Source: Actinomycetota bacterium
GTDB lineage: Bacteria; Desulfobacterota; Deferrimicrobia; Deferrimicrobiales; Deferrimicrobiaceae
Assembly (NCBI GenBank): GCA_016844415.1
Contig: JAENIX010000080.1
Coordinates: 1 to 5,272 of the forward strand
Direction of reading: 5' to 3'
Length of the DNA stretch: 5,272 nt
The translations under genes were made by a program, and so were the position numbers. The first letter of the stretch is position 1, and every line of letters starts with the position of its first letter. Under the pieces are notes generated by a model. The model worked only from the letters and a program-made list of their open reading frames with translations. It was not told the origin of the DNA and did not search any database. Shown here piece after piece: positions 5,134 through 5,272 of this stretch.

Positions 5134-5234
5134 GTGGAGGGCACGCCAAGATTTTCTTTCCCCGCCTTCACGCCGCGTGGTACAAGATTACCTGATTCCC
5201 CCGAATATTCCGCAGGCAACCGAAAGGACAAGCG
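5134..5234 (+). promoter_or_regulatory. parA upstream region
   Basis: This is the only simple-looking sequence between the structured element and parA. It contains the T-rich TTTTCTTT (5152-5159) and an AT-richer patch with GAATAT (5203-5208), but no convincing -35/-10 pair can be pointed out. Because the palindromic elements probably interrupt readthrough from rsmG, a parA-parB promoter is expected here or inside the structured element; that is inference. Confidence 0.3.
5223..5228 (+). promoter_or_regulatory. Ribosome-binding site of parA
   Basis: AAAGGA lies 6 bases before the TTG at 5235. This good spacing supports the non-ATG start, which in turn gives the canonical ParA N-terminus. Confidence 0.65.
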
Positions 5235-5272
5235 TTGGCCAGGATCATCGCCGTTGCGAACCAGAAGGGAGG
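5235..5272 (+). CDS. parA: Chromosome-partitioning ATPase ParA (Soj), N-terminal fragment
   Basis: Only 12 codons and part of a thirteenth are visible, reading MARIIAVANQKG followed by GG of the next glycine codon. This is the hallmark beginning of ParA/Soj/MinD-type deviant Walker A ATPases (KGGxGKT). In ParA, ATP-dependent dimers bind the nucleoid and pull ParB-parS complexes so that sister origins separate. Its place after mnmE-mnmG-rsmG, and two parS sites within 3.4 kb, make chromosomal ParA far more likely than MinD or a plasmid copy. The start is TTG with AAAGGA upstream. The gene continues beyond the window, and parB would be expected next. It is set apart from rsmG by 613 bp, so it is probably its own transcription unit. 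Confidence 0.9.
   Translation, partial: MARIIAVANQKG

Overview
This GC-rich window is one strand of conserved, origin-proximal chromosome. All genes lie on the + strand in the order yidC (3' end), mnmE, mnmG, rsmG, parA (5' end only). That is the classic rpmH-rnpA-yidC-mnmE-mnmG-rsmG-parA-parB neighbourhood next to the replication origin of many bacteria. The GC content, the protein sequences and the parS variant (core GTTCCACGTGGAAC) suggest a free-living bacterium of deltaproteobacterial (Desulfobacterota-like) type. No species or family can be named from this window alone.

Region by region: 2-382 is the C-terminal third of the YidC membrane insertase. 454-1830 is MnmE, the tRNA-modification GTPase, following YidC after only 71 bp with no jag/khpB gene between them. 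1831-1925 is a leader carrying a perfect 18-bp parS palindrome, followed by mnmG (1926-3821). 3822-3931 is a second leader with another perfect 18-bp parS palindrome, followed by rsmG (3932-4621). 4622-5234 is a 613-bp stretch without a convincing protein gene. It is not empty. It holds a 203-bp element with 48-bp perfect inverted repeats (4608-4810), which overlaps and supplies the end of rsmG. It also holds a roughly 308-nt segment closed by a 13-bp inverted repeat and full of local hairpins (4826-5133), which looks like a structured RNA or small non-autonomous mobile element. parA starts with TTG at 5235 and runs off the window.

How the genes fit together: MnmE and MnmG form one complex that modifies U34 of certain tRNAs, RsmG methylates 16S rRNA, and YidC inserts membrane proteins. 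These translation and membrane housekeeping functions sit in the chromosome segment that ParA and ParB segregate. The two parS sites show that this segment is itself ParB-loaded centromere DNA, with the sites sitting just upstream of the mnmG and rsmG starts.

The coding part is ordinary. What deserves a second look is the rsmG-parA gap, with its two different palindromic elements and a possible either/or base-pairing switch, together with the way one of these elements forms the stop codon of rsmG.
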